Assembly (NCBI GenBank): GCA_964476445.1 | Contig: CAYZAK010000030.1 | Location: 1 to 24,481 of the forward strand | Direction: 5' to 3' | Source: CAYZAK01 sp964476445 | GTDB taxonomy: Bacteria > CG03 > SLGR01 > JAGXOG01 | DNA length: 24,481 nt | Shown: positions 15,733 through 23,254 of the stretch, in pieces | Layout: each line of letters begins with the position of its first letter | Numbering within the stretch: the first letter of the stretch is position 1 | The notes under the pieces: model-generated | Database searches by the model: none | Told to the model about the DNA's origin: nothing | The model's input: only the letters and a program-made list of their open reading frames with translations | Translations under genes and position numbers: made by a program

Positions 15733-16248
15733 TTAATTTCGGTCAAAAAATATATTTTTTCCCCGGGCGGCCAGGGGAATCCCCAGGGCCATGACTATGT
15801 TTTTATCGATTAAGTTCTCTTCTTTTACAGTATATCCCACTGTGTACATAATCCGGTTATCTACCCGAAAATCCGCTGCTCTGGATACTGCCGATCCGGC
15901 GGCGATACCCAGATCTCCGGAGTTGTAAGCACAGGTAATTTCAGCTTGTTTGGCTTCCCGACAGGTACTTTTACCGCAGAATTTACAGTTAAGTTCAAGG
16001 GTTTTACGGGGTGTCGCAAGAACCAGCAGACAATCTGATCGTCTTACGTTTTCAGCATCCCGGTTAAATATTTGAGGATGGGCTGTTGTTTTACCGGCTT
16101 TAATCATCTTGTCAGCCAGGTTTTTTAGCTCTTTTTTTTCGATTATTTTAACTATAAGATTATCCTGCCCCCGGGCTTTGGGTGCGGTTTTGGCAGCAAC
16201 GGCCATGAAATTGGCGATCGCTCTTACACCTTGGGTAATATTTTTCAT
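15733..16248 (-). CDS. DUF2148 ferredoxin-domain protein
   Basis: This protein of 171 residues belongs to the DUF2148 family, proposed to bind an iron-sulfur cluster. The cysteines C88-x2-C91-x4-C96-x9-C106 form the family's ferredoxin-like motif (NCKFCGKSTC). They are followed by the very conserved block DLGIAAGSAVSRAADFRVDN and then RIMYTVGY. The N-terminal half has no clear catalytic motif. The family is common in anaerobes and its role is unknown. The start has a visible Shine-Dalgarno (GGAG, about nine bases upstream), one of few here. It sits 24 bases behind the penicillin-binding protein gene and 12 bases ahead of nth, so all three are probably cotranscribed. Family assignment is firm, function open. 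Confidence 0.85.
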   Translation of the reverse strand: MKNITQGVRAIANFMAVAAKTAPKARGQDNLIVKIIEKKELKNLADKMIKAGKTTAHPQIFNRDAENVRRSDCLLVLATPRKTLELNCKFCGKSTCREAKQAEITCAYNSGDLGIAAGSAVSRAADFRVDNRIMYTVGYTVKEENLIDKNIVMALGIPLAARGKNIFFDRN

Positions 16249-16272
16249 TTTTCTCTCCGTTTGTAAATTACT

Positions 16273-18405
16273 CTAAAAATATGTTTTGGGTTCGGTACCT
16301 TCAATAAAAGCCTGGAGAACGGCGTTTTCAGAATAACGGGTGGCCAGATGTCCTGTATCCGGATCAAAATATTCAAAAGTAATACCATCGGGCACCGGAA
16401 AATCCAGAACCGGGGTATGTTCCAGGGCCTCCTGCATATATCTGGTCCATATGGGTACAGCTACCACAGCTCCGGATTTACGGGGTCCGAGTGAAGACCG
16501 GTCGTCGTATCCTACCCATACCGAGGTTACCAGATTGGGTACAAACCCAGTAAACCAGGCATCCGAAAAACCATTTGTAGTGCCGGTCTTACCCCCTCTC
16601 GGTCTGCCCAGCCTTCTGGTAAACCAGCCGGTACCGTGTTCGGCTACCTGCTCCATTAAATTTACCATAACATAGTTGGTCTGGGGTGAGATAACCTGTT
16701 CTTCTGAAGGAAAATTTTCCATCAGTATATTGCCTGAATAATCTTCTACCCGGGTAATGAAATAGGGTTCTGTTCTGACCCCTTGATTGGCGAATGCCGT
16801 GTATCCTGCAGCCATGTCCACCGGTTTTAATTCTCCGGAACCCAGACCCAGAGCCAGAGTTTGGGGTAAGTTTCTGGTATTAAGCCCCATTTTCCTGGCG
16901 TAGTATAAAGCGGTAACCGGCCGAATTTTATAGAGCAGATCTACAGTGGGACAGTTTATAGATTTAACTAAGGCATTCCGTAAAGTGACTTCTCCGCGAA
17001 ACCGGTTGTAATAGTTTGAAGGGGACCATACAGTGTTTTTTAGTTCTTTTAATTTTTCTTCCTCCTCTTCGGTCTTTTCTTCTTTATCTTCCAGCTTTTC
17101 TATATTAAGCTGGAGCTGATGAATATTAGTTGTATTTTGGAGCAGATCCCAGCTTGTCCCGTCATTGTAGTAGACCCGGGGGCTGTCATCTAATATATCT
17201 GCGGCGGTAAATCCCTGATCTATAGCAGCGGTGTATATAAAAGGCTTAAAACCGGATCCTGGTTGCCGGTTTGCCTGCATGGCCCGGTTAAATTCACTTT
17301 CAGAAAAATCTCTTCCCCCTACCATAGCCCGTATCTGTCCGTTGCGGGGATCTACAGATATTATTGCCCCCTGAACTTTTTGAAAAGCCCCGGTGGAAAG
17401 CTCCACTTCTTCAATATTATCGTAATCTCCATCTTCAAATTCTTCTTCAATTAATTCTTTCTTTTTAGTCTGATCAAAATCCTGCAAAGAATCGAGAAGG
17501 CTTTTTTGAGCAATTTTCTGCATTTCAAGATCCATGGTAGTGTATATTCTGAGTCCGCCCTTGTATAGAAGATTTCCTCCGAATTTATCAATTAATTTTT
17601 TTCTCACATACTCCACAAAATAGGGGGCTGCCTTATCTTTTTCCCTGAAAGTAATCATGGGAAGAGGGGTACTTTTTGCATCAATCTTTTCTTCTTTGGA
17701 GATAAATCCCAGGTCATGCATTCGACTTAGTACAGTTGCTCTGCGGTGGTAGGCTCTTACAATATCCCTGGACGGTGCGTAATTGGCCGGTGCCCGGGGA
17801 AGCCCGGCCAGCATGGCGCATTCGGAAAGTGTTAACTTATCAGTGGATTTATCAAAATAAATTTTACTGGCCGCCTCTACTCCGTACGCGCCCGCGCCAA
17901 AATAAATCTGATTTAAATAAAACTGGAGTATTTCTTCTTTTGAGTACTCTCTTTCTATATACATAGCTAATATCAGTTCTTTAATTTTTCGGCGGATAGT
18001 CCGTTCGGGAGTTAAAAACATCACCTTTGCCAGCTGCTGTGAAATAGTGCTTCCTCCCTGAACTACATAGCCGGCCCGTAAATTTTGTATAAAAGCTCTT
18101 AAAACCCCCAGTACGTCCAGTCCCCAGTGGTTAAAAAAGTTAGTGTCCTCGGTGGCAAGGACAGCGTTTTGAAGATTTACCGGAATTTTATTTAAGGGAA
18201 TCAGAGTTCTTCTTTTCATATATAATTCATCGATAAGAGTTCCGTTTACATCGTAAATTTCGGTGGCCAGCTCCGGTTTATACTGAACTAACGAAGATGT
18301 GGAGGGTAAACCTTCAGTAAAAGAGAGAAGAAGAAGCCAACCCCCCCCCATAATTAACCCTATTGCAAAAATTGAAGTACCAATTATAATATGTTTTCTC
18401 TTCAT
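16273..18405 (-). CDS. Class A penicillin-binding protein (PBP1A-type, bifunctional)
   Basis: This 710-residue peptidoglycan synthase is anchored by one N-terminal membrane helix (residues 6-30). The GT51 glycosyltransferase domain has the catalytic Glu86 in ATEDTNFFNHWG, then QGGSTISQQLAK, REYSKEEILQFYLNQIYFG and the AGLPRAPANYAP block. The transpeptidase domain has all three motifs: SGFK (S384, K387), SIN (S482, N484) and KTG (K606-G608). It polymerises glycan strands and cross-links their peptides on the outer face of the membrane. An unusual highly charged segment (residues about 427-457, rich in Glu and Lys) lies between the first two motifs. The 5' end faces tyrS across a divergent promoter region. 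The predicted transcript start lies only about four bases before the ATG. No Shine-Dalgarno is seen. Confidence 0.94.
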   Translation of the reverse strand: MKRKHIIIGTSIFAIGLIMGGGWLLLLSFTEGLPSTSSLVQYKPELATEIYDVNGTLIDELYMKRRTLIPLNKIPVNLQNAVLATEDTNFFNHWGLDVLGVLRAFIQNLRAGYVVQGGSTISQQLAKVMFLTPERTIRRKIKELILAMYIEREYSKEEILQFYLNQIYFGAGAYGVEAASKIYFDKSTDKLTLSECAMLAGLPRAPANYAPSRDIVRAYHRRATVLSRMHDLGFISKEEKIDAKSTPLPMITFREKDKAAPYFVEYVRKKLIDKFGGNLLYKGGLRIYTTMDLEMQKIAQKSLLDSLQDFDQTKKKELIEEEFEDGDYDNIEEVELSTGAFQKVQGAIISVDPRNGQIRAMVGGRDFSESEFNRAMQANRQPGSGFKPFIYTAAIDQGFTAADILDDSPRVYYNDGTSWDLLQNTTNIHQLQLNIEKLEDKEEKTEEEEEKLKELKNTVWSPSNYYNRFRGEVTLRNALVKSINCPTVDLLYKIRPVTALYYARKMGLNTRNLPQTLALGLGSGELKPVDMAAGYTAFANQGVRTEPYFITRVEDYSGNILMENFPSEEQVISPQTNYVMVNLMEQVAEHGTGWFTRRLGRPRGGKTGTTNGFSDAWFTGFVPNLVTSVWVGYDDRSSLGPRKSGAVVAVPIWTRYMQEALEHTPVLDFPVPDGITFEYFDPDTGHLATRYSENAVLQAFIEGTEPKTYF

Positions 18406-18415
18406 AATTTTAATA

Positions 18416-18443
18416 ATTATACAAATTAAATACCGGTTATCAA
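18416..18443 (-). promoter_or_regulatory. Sigma-70 promoter for the penicillin-binding protein operon
   Basis: On the minus strand, TTGATA (18438-18443) and TATAAT (18416-18421) are 16 bases apart: a five-of-six -35 box with a perfect -10 box. A start about seven bases past the -10 would fall near 18409, four bases from the ATG. The mRNA would be almost leaderless, in line with the absence of a ribosome binding site. Confidence 0.7.
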
Positions 18444-18575
18444 ATTAAGCTGTATTATTCAAATTTGGTAAAATTATGTATGAAAAAATAGTACTAAAAT
18501 AGTAAATATAAAGGAACCGGCCCTGTAAAATACAAAACTATAATAATTAATTAATTAATATTTTTTTCAAATTTC

Positions 18576-18604
18576 TTGATAATAGAGTTGAATTTTATTA
18601 AAAT
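18576..18604 (+). promoter_or_regulatory. Sigma-70 promoter for the tyrS operon
   Basis: TTGATA (18576-18581), a 17-base spacer and TAAAAT (18599-18604) match the consensus at five of six positions in each box. The expected transcript start near 18611 gives a leader of about 15 bases before the tyrS ATG. That leaves no room for a T-box riboswitch. Confidence 0.65.
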
Positions 18605-18625
18605 AATTACTGGAAAATAAGACAG

Positions 18626-19792
18626 ATGAACGACCAAAATTTTAAAAAACAGTTAAATATTATTTCCAGGGGAACGGATGAAATAATAGGCCAGGAAACT
18701 CTGGTTGAAAAGCTTAAAAAGGGTAAAAAACTGAGAGTAAAATTCGGCGCCGACCCCACGGCCCCCGATTTGCATATTGGGCACACGGTAGTCATGGAAA
18801 AATTAGTTCAGTTTCAAAAACTGGGCCATACCGTAATATTTATTATAGGAGATTTTACCGCCCGTATAGGAGATCCGTCCGGACGGTCTAAAGAGAGACC
18901 TGTACTGGGTAAAGACGAGATAGAAAAAAGTATAGAAGGATTTAAAGATCAGATATTTAAGGTTTTAAGCCCGAAAAATATAGAACTGGTAAGAAATTCA
19001 ACCTGGCTTGATAAACTGGGCCCCGAAGGAATAATAAAGTTAGCCTCCCGGTATACGGTTGCCCGTATGCTGGAACGGAACGATTTTTCTAAAAGATACA
19101 AAAAAGGGAACCCCATAAGTATATCCGAATTTTTGTATCCCCTTCTTCAGGGATACGACTCCGTAGAGATAGAATCGGATATAGAGATAGGAGGAACTGA
19201 CCAGAAATTTAATCTTCTTGTGGGACGTGAACTTCAGAGAGCAAAAGGGGCTTCGCCACAGTCCATTTTAACCATGCCCCTTTTAGAAGGTACGGACGGG
19301 GTTAAAAAGATGTCTAAAAGTTACGGTAATCATATCGGAATTAATGAACCCCCTTATGAAATGTTAGGTAAAATAATGTCCGTATCCGATGACATGATGA
19401 AAAGGTATTATAAGTTACTTACCACCGAAGATATGGATAAGGTGGAAAAAATGCATCCAATGAAAGCGAAAAAAAACCTGGCCCGAAAAATCACTGAAAA
19501 GTATCACGGAAGTGAAGAAGCCCGTTGGGCTTTGAAAAAGTTTGACCGGGTCTTTTCCAAGGGCAAGGAACCCGAAGATATGGATTTATACAGGGTAAAC
19601 AAGGAAGAAAAATTAGTTGACATAATAGCCGGTAAAAATATACTCTCATCCAAATCCCAGGTGAAAAGATTTATAAAGCAGGGCGCGATATCTGTTGACG
19701 GTAAAAAAATAAAGAACAGAAACCATACCGTTTCACCGGGGAAAGAAAAAACGGTTAAGATAGGTAAACGAAATTTCTTAAAATTAACCTAA
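18626..19792 (+). CDS. tyrS: Tyrosyl-tRNA synthetase (TyrZ-like class)
   Basis: This 388-residue class Ic synthetase charges tRNA-Tyr. The Rossmann domain has FGADPTAPDLHIGH (the HIGH motif at residues 50-53) and DFTARIGDPSGRS. The KMSKS loop is exact at residues 228-232. An anticodon-binding helical region and a C-terminal S4 RNA-binding domain (about residues 325-388) complete the protein. The FGADPTAPDLHIGH form and the length near 390-400 residues match the TyrZ/TyrS2 branch rather than the 420-residue TyrS1 branch. It begins a run of six plus-strand genes with very short gaps, reaching 23178. No ribosome binding site is seen before the ATG. Confidence 0.94.
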   Translation: MNDQNFKKQLNIISRGTDEIIGQETLVEKLKKGKKLRVKFGADPTAPDLHIGHTVVMEKLVQFQKLGHTVIFIIGDFTARIGDPSGRSKERPVLGKDEIEKSIEGFKDQIFKVLSPKNIELVRNSTWLDKLGPEGIIKLASRYTVARMLERNDFSKRYKKGNPISISEFLYPLLQGYDSVEIESDIEIGGTDQKFNLLVGRELQRAKGASPQSILTMPLLEGTDGVKKMSKSYGNHIGINEPPYEMLGKIMSVSDDMMKRYYKLLTTEDMDKVEKMHPMKAKKNLARKITEKYHGSEEARWALKKFDRVFSKGKEPEDMDLYRVNKEEKLVDIIAGKNILSSKSQVKRFIKQGAISVDGKKIKNRNHTVSPGKEKTVKIGKRNFLKLT

Positions 19793-19795
19793 TAT

Positions 19796-19993
19796 ATGTG
19801 CCGGAAAAAAAATAAAAAAATAACCGGGAAACTAATATATATCGGTATAGGGTTATTGTTTACCGGTTTTATAGTTTTATACCTGGCAAACAGAAAGGCA
19901 GATAATTGGGCCGGATATTTAGCCCCCCTGCTTTTAGTTGCCGGCTGGATAATGATAGGTGCGGGGTTGTGGAAATTAGATGAAGAAAGATAA
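19796..19993 (+). CDS. Small two-helix membrane protein, unknown function
   Basis: This small protein has 65 residues. A short lysine-rich N-terminus (MCRKKNKK) is followed by two predicted membrane helices, about residues 13-31 and 41-58, joined by a polar loop around KADNW, and a charged tail (KLDEER). The positive N-terminus suggests both ends are in the cytoplasm. I do not recognise a family. It starts three bases after tyrS and its last 14 bases overlap the HIT gene, so the frame is held between two firm genes, which supports it being real. No ribosome binding site is present. Confidence 0.65.
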   Translation: MCRKKNKKITGKLIYIGIGLLFTGFIVLYLANRKADNWAGYLAPLLLVAGWIMIGAGLWKLDEER

Positions 19994-20465
19994 TATACTC
20001 TGGGCACCGTGGAGGTTTAAATACGTGACTGATTGTGAAGATATGGACTGTATATTCTGCGAAAAACCTAAAAAAAACGATGATAAAAAGGAGCTTATTA
20101 TATACCGGGGTCAAAAAGCCTTTGCCCTTCTTAATATATATCCTTACAATAACGGCCATATTATGGTCGCTCCCTATAAACATACCGGGGAGCTGGCCGA
20201 ACTTACTAAAGAAGAGTACGGCGAGATGAACAAAATTGTTAAAATGTATGTAGCCCGGATAAAAAAGACCATGAATCCCCACGGTTTTAATGTGGGTATG
20301 AATATAGGAAAAGTCGCGGGCGCGGGTTTTGATGAGCATTTGCATACCCATATAGTCCCCCGGTGGAGGGGAGATACTAATTTTATGCCGGTAGTTGGTA
20401 AGGAAAAAGTTATTTCCGAGTCCCTAAATTCGGTGTATAAAAAACTAAAAATTTCAAATACTTAA
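19980..20465 (+). CDS. HIT-family nucleotide hydrolase/transferase
   Basis: This protein of 161 residues belongs to the histidine triad family, which cleaves or transfers nucleoside phosphates (for example dinucleoside polyphosphates). The triad reads HLHTHIVPRW (H120, H122, H124), and RGDTNFMPVVG follows as in the Ap4A-hydrolase-like branch. The N-terminus has the LWAPWRxxYV segment typical of that branch, and a C24-x2-C27 pair that in related proteins helps bind zinc. The middle part reads NIYPYNNGHIMVAPYKH, a normal HIT feature. The start overlaps the preceding small gene by 14 bases. The exact substrate cannot be told from the sequence. Confidence 0.9.
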   Translation: MKKDNILWAPWRFKYVTDCEDMDCIFCEKPKKNDDKKELIIYRGQKAFALLNIYPYNNGHIMVAPYKHTGELAELTKEEYGEMNKIVKMYVARIKKTMNPHGFNVGMNIGKVAGAGFDEHLHTHIVPRWRGDTNFMPVVGKEKVISESLNSVYKKLKISNT

Positions 20466-20492
20466 TAAAAAATAAACTATACTGAGAACTTA

Positions 20493-21899
20493 ATGAAAAA
20501 ATATGTACATATAATAATATGGGCGGTAATTCTTTTTTTGATTTTTCCCGGCCGGAGCAAAGCCGGCCCCCGATTCAGTATAGACCAAAGCAGCTGGGAT
20601 GTGGGAAAATTAATAGATGGAAAAGTGCTGACCAACCGTATTACATTTACCAATCAGGGCACTGAAAATTTAGATATAACCTTAAGGATAGGATGTCCCT
20701 GTTTGACTTTATCCAGTCAGGAGTTAGTCGTCCTTTCCGGCCGGGAAAAAGAAATTTCTGTAGAATTGGATACCACCGGTCTTGGTGAAAGTTTTGTAAA
20801 AAAGATTTATATTCAGACCAACGATCCAGAATTCGGTTACGGGGAGTATATAATAGAAGGCGGGGCGTATTCGGATATAGAATTACACTATTTTTACGAA
20901 CCGGGATGCCCCAGCTGCGAAAAAGTGGAACAAAGATTTGCTGATTTAAAGGATAATGATACATTCGCTTTGATAGAATACCCCATTGATAAAAGCGAAA
21001 ATTTCGAAAAATTTATGGATATGAAAGAAAAATCGGAAGGAGAATCTTTAAGATTTCCGGCTATTATTACAGCCGGTCGCATATACGCCGGCAGCGATAT
21101 TTTCAGGCTTTTTGATAATCTGGAAGAAAAAATAATCCCCCCTCCCACTTTAGAAGAAGTGGAAGATACAAAAACCGAAGAAGGACGGTGGGCCCTATTA
21201 CCTTTTTTAGGGGCGGCCCTGGTAGACGGTATCAATCCCTGCGCGTTCGGAATGATAATAATGATGGTTGCCTATCTTAGTATACACGGAAAAAGATCTT
21301 CAAAATTTATTCTTTTATCCGGGATGCTCTATTCGGCGGGAGTATTTATAGTCTATTTTTTATTCGGGCTGGGAATACTTGCATTTTTAAAAAGAGTACC
21401 GGCCATGGGAAACCTCCAAAATATTATATACTCTGTTATGGGAACGTTGACCCTTGTTTTGGGTATATTAAGTTTTAACGACGCACTGGCCGTCGGGGGA
21501 AAGGGAAAAGTGTTCTTAAAAGTTCCCCAAAGCTGGCGGGGTTGGGTCATTGATAAAATGGGTAAATTTGCCAGTAGTAAAAATTTTTTGTACCTGGCCT
21601 TTTTCCTGGGGGCGGTGGTCGCCGCGGTTGAGTTTATATGCACCGGTCAGATATACCTGCCCGCTCTTACTTACATGGTTGGGACAGAAGTTCTGCGGAT
21701 GAGAGCTGTATTTTACTTATTTATATATAACCTGTTTTTTATATTACCCATGGTTATTATATTTTTGCTCATCTGGTGGGGGATGAGCTCTGAGGAGATG
21801 GAGAATTTTTATAATAAAAAATTAGGACTGGTAAAATTAATCCAGGGAGGGATGTTTTTGTTTTTCACCGTATATTTATTCTGGCATGTCTTTTATTAA
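20493..21899 (+). CDS. DUF1573-thioredoxin-DsbD/CcdA-type membrane fusion protein
   Basis: This 468-residue protein joins three parts. An N-terminal signal or anchor helix (residues 5-20) precedes a DUF1573 immunoglobulin-like domain (about 25-125) with a CPC motif (C68, C70). A thioredoxin-like domain (about 128-225) has the redox motif PGCPSCEK (C139, C142). A membrane domain of about six helices (about 232-468) resembles the DsbD/CcdA core, with one cysteine in DGINPCAFG (C250) and one in EFICTGQIYLP (C383). In that family the membrane pair carries reducing power from cytoplasmic thioredoxin to exported proteins. Here the exported thioredoxin and a DUF1573 CxC precede the membrane part in one chain. 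The next gene, a CxC lipoprotein, overlaps by 14 bases and is a likely partner. Domain calls are well supported; the physiological target is unknown. Confidence 0.85.
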   Translation: MKKYVHIIIWAVILFLIFPGRSKAGPRFSIDQSSWDVGKLIDGKVLTNRITFTNQGTENLDITLRIGCPCLTLSSQELVVLSGREKEISVELDTTGLGESFVKKIYIQTNDPEFGYGEYIIEGGAYSDIELHYFYEPGCPSCEKVEQRFADLKDNDTFALIEYPIDKSENFEKFMDMKEKSEGESLRFPAIITAGRIYAGSDIFRLFDNLEEKIIPPPTLEEVEDTKTEEGRWALLPFLGAALVDGINPCAFGMIIMMVAYLSIHGKRSSKFILLSGMLYSAGVFIVYFLFGLGILAFLKRVPAMGNLQNIIYSVMGTLTLVLGILSFNDALAVGGKGKVFLKVPQSWRGWVIDKMGKFASSKNFLYLAFFLGAVVAAVEFICTGQIYLPALTYMVGTEVLRMRAVFYLFIYNLFFILPMVIIFLLIWWGMSSEEMENFYNKKLGLVKLIQGGMFLFFTVYLFWHVFY

Positions 21900-22821
21900 A
21901 AAAATTTTAATAATACCTGCTGTATTAAGTTTCACAATAACGGCCTGTTCACCGTCCGTAGAGGAAGTCAGAAAAGTAGAGGTGCTCTATACTTCTAATA
22001 CCGCCGGTTTTCTGGCCCCCTGCGATTGCCCAGATGATTATTTACACGGAAGTTTAGCCGAGATAAGAGAACTGGTAAATAAAAACCGCCAAAAAAATAC
22101 TCTGGTTCTGGGAGCCGGAAATTTCTTAGCTCCTTTTCCTGATAGGCTTAGAAACGAGTACGTATTTAAATTTTTAAAAGAAACCAATTTTGACGGCCTA
22201 ATTCCGGGTGAAAATGAGTTCAGAATGGGTATGGGTTTTTTTACCGACCGCAGTGAAAAATTCAATATTCCGGTAGTTTCAGGTAATTTAGAACTGTATA
22301 AAAATGAAGATAGGATAAGCAATAAATACCTTATAAAGGAAATGGGAGATCTAAAAATAGCCCTGATCGGAATTTTTGATTCCACTATTTATAATAACTT
22401 TAATGAAAGCTCCCCGGGGTCCAGTAAAATGACCGGTACCGGGAAAGAGTATTTAGAAAAAATTTTACCCTTACTTAAGGAAAAATCAGATTTGGTATTT
22501 ATCCTTTCCTCCGGAAATTTAAAAAATGACCGGGGATTAGCCGCCTCAACCGGGGGAATTGATTTAATTATTAACGGTTATTCTAAAGAAAAAATTGAAG
22601 AAAAAGTAAATGACACCCTGATTTTTAGTCCCGGATACAAAGGTAAATTTTTAGGTAAGCTTAAACTTGTTTTGGGAGAGGACAAAAAAGTTGAGACTTA
22701 TGAAAATAAATTTTTATCCCTGGAAATGCTTACTCCTGATCTTGACGGTCCCGGTGAAGAGTTGTTAGAAGAATATACCCGACGTCGCAGGGAACAGATG
22801 GAAAAAATGAGACAGCAGTAA
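21886..22821 (+). CDS. Lipoprotein with degenerate UshA-like metallophosphatase fold and CxC motif
   Basis: This lipoprotein of 311 residues has a signal peptide ending in the lipobox ITAC (C21), so it is probably membrane-anchored and exported. The body follows the UshA/5'-nucleotidase metallophosphatase order, but the metal-ligand motifs are changed. TNDxHG became TSNTAG (residues 36-41), DxGD became GAGN (76-79), GNHEF became GENEF (108-112), and the later histidine motifs read SSGNL and NGYSKE. A CxC pair, PCDCPDD (C46, C48), follows the first motif, as in UshA-like selenoprotein/Cys-type families. A catalytic phosphatase is therefore unlikely and a thiol-redox role is inferred. The C-terminus is a charged helix. 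It overlaps the DsbD-type fusion gene by 14 bases. Confidence 0.7.
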   Translation: MSFIKKILIIPAVLSFTITACSPSVEEVRKVEVLYTSNTAGFLAPCDCPDDYLHGSLAEIRELVNKNRQKNTLVLGAGNFLAPFPDRLRNEYVFKFLKETNFDGLIPGENEFRMGMGFFTDRSEKFNIPVVSGNLELYKNEDRISNKYLIKEMGDLKIALIGIFDSTIYNNFNESSPGSSKMTGTGKEYLEKILPLLKEKSDLVFILSSGNLKNDRGLAASTGGIDLIINGYSKEKIEEKVNDTLIFSPGYKGKFLGKLKLVLGEDKKVETYENKFLSLEMLTPDLDGPGEELLEEYTRRRREQMEKMRQQ

Positions 22822-22839
22822 AGAAAAAAAGGAGGGTGT

Positions 22840-23178
22840 ATGAATATTGATAAATACAGTTTTGGATCCGTAGTTGTTGACGGAAAAACCTATAAAAATG
22901 ATATTCTTATAGTGGCCCAAAAAATTAAAGAATGGTGGAGGGAACGGGGACATTTACTTCAGAATGTGGACTTAAAAGAAGTGTGGTCTGAAAAACCGGA
23001 TGTTCTTATAGTGGGTAAAGGCGCTTCCGGAGTGATGGATGTAGCCCCGGAGGTAAAGAACAATTGCGCAAAACTGGGGATAGAACTGATCTCCGCTCAA
23101 AGTCCCCGGGCGGTTAAAAAGTTCAACAAGCTTTCTCAAAAGAGGGACGTAGCTTTTGGAATACATCTTACCTGTTGA
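22840..23178 (+). CDS. Mth938-domain protein (DUF498)
   Basis: This 112-residue protein belongs to the Mth938/DUF498 family. Visible marks are the N-terminal YSFGSVVVDGKTYKNDI strands, PDVLIVGKGASGVMDVAPEV in the middle, and the ending AVKKFNKL...AFGIHLTC, which follows the family closely. It forms a compact alpha/beta fold whose biochemical role is not established. A strong AGGAGG lies about seven bases before the ATG, and an 18-base gap separates it from the lipoprotein gene. It may be translated on its own terms although it is in the same run. Its stop codon overlaps the -35 box of the aldolase promoter. Confidence 0.82.
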   Translation: MNIDKYSFGSVVVDGKTYKNDILIVAQKIKEWWRERGHLLQNVDLKEVWSEKPDVLIVGKGASGVMDVAPEVKNNCAKLGIELISAQSPRAVKKFNKLSQKRDVAFGIHLTC

Positions 23179-23203
23179 CTTAAATAATAAGATTTGCTAA
23201 ATT
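23175..23203 (+). promoter_or_regulatory. Candidate sigma-70 promoter for the aldolase gene
   Basis: TTGACT (23175-23180), a 17-base spacer and TAAATT (23198-23203) match five and four of six consensus bases. The -35 box overlaps the stop of the DUF498 gene. The leader would be about 45 bases, with AAGGAG close to the aldolase start. Confidence 0.5.
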
Positions 23204-23254
23204 CTAAAGATAGATTAGGAAAAGAATTTAAATAATTAAAGGAGTAAATTTATC

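Noticed and set aside
18541..18567. AT-rich tract (repeated TTAA followed by a T-run) as a possible terminator or origin element
   Set aside because: No GC stem precedes the T-run and no DnaA-box-like words were found; it is more simply an AT-rich upstream promoter region.
18406..18625. T-box leader before tyrS
   Set aside because: The predicted promoter leaves only about 15 bases of leader, and no T-box sequence or specifier structure was seen.
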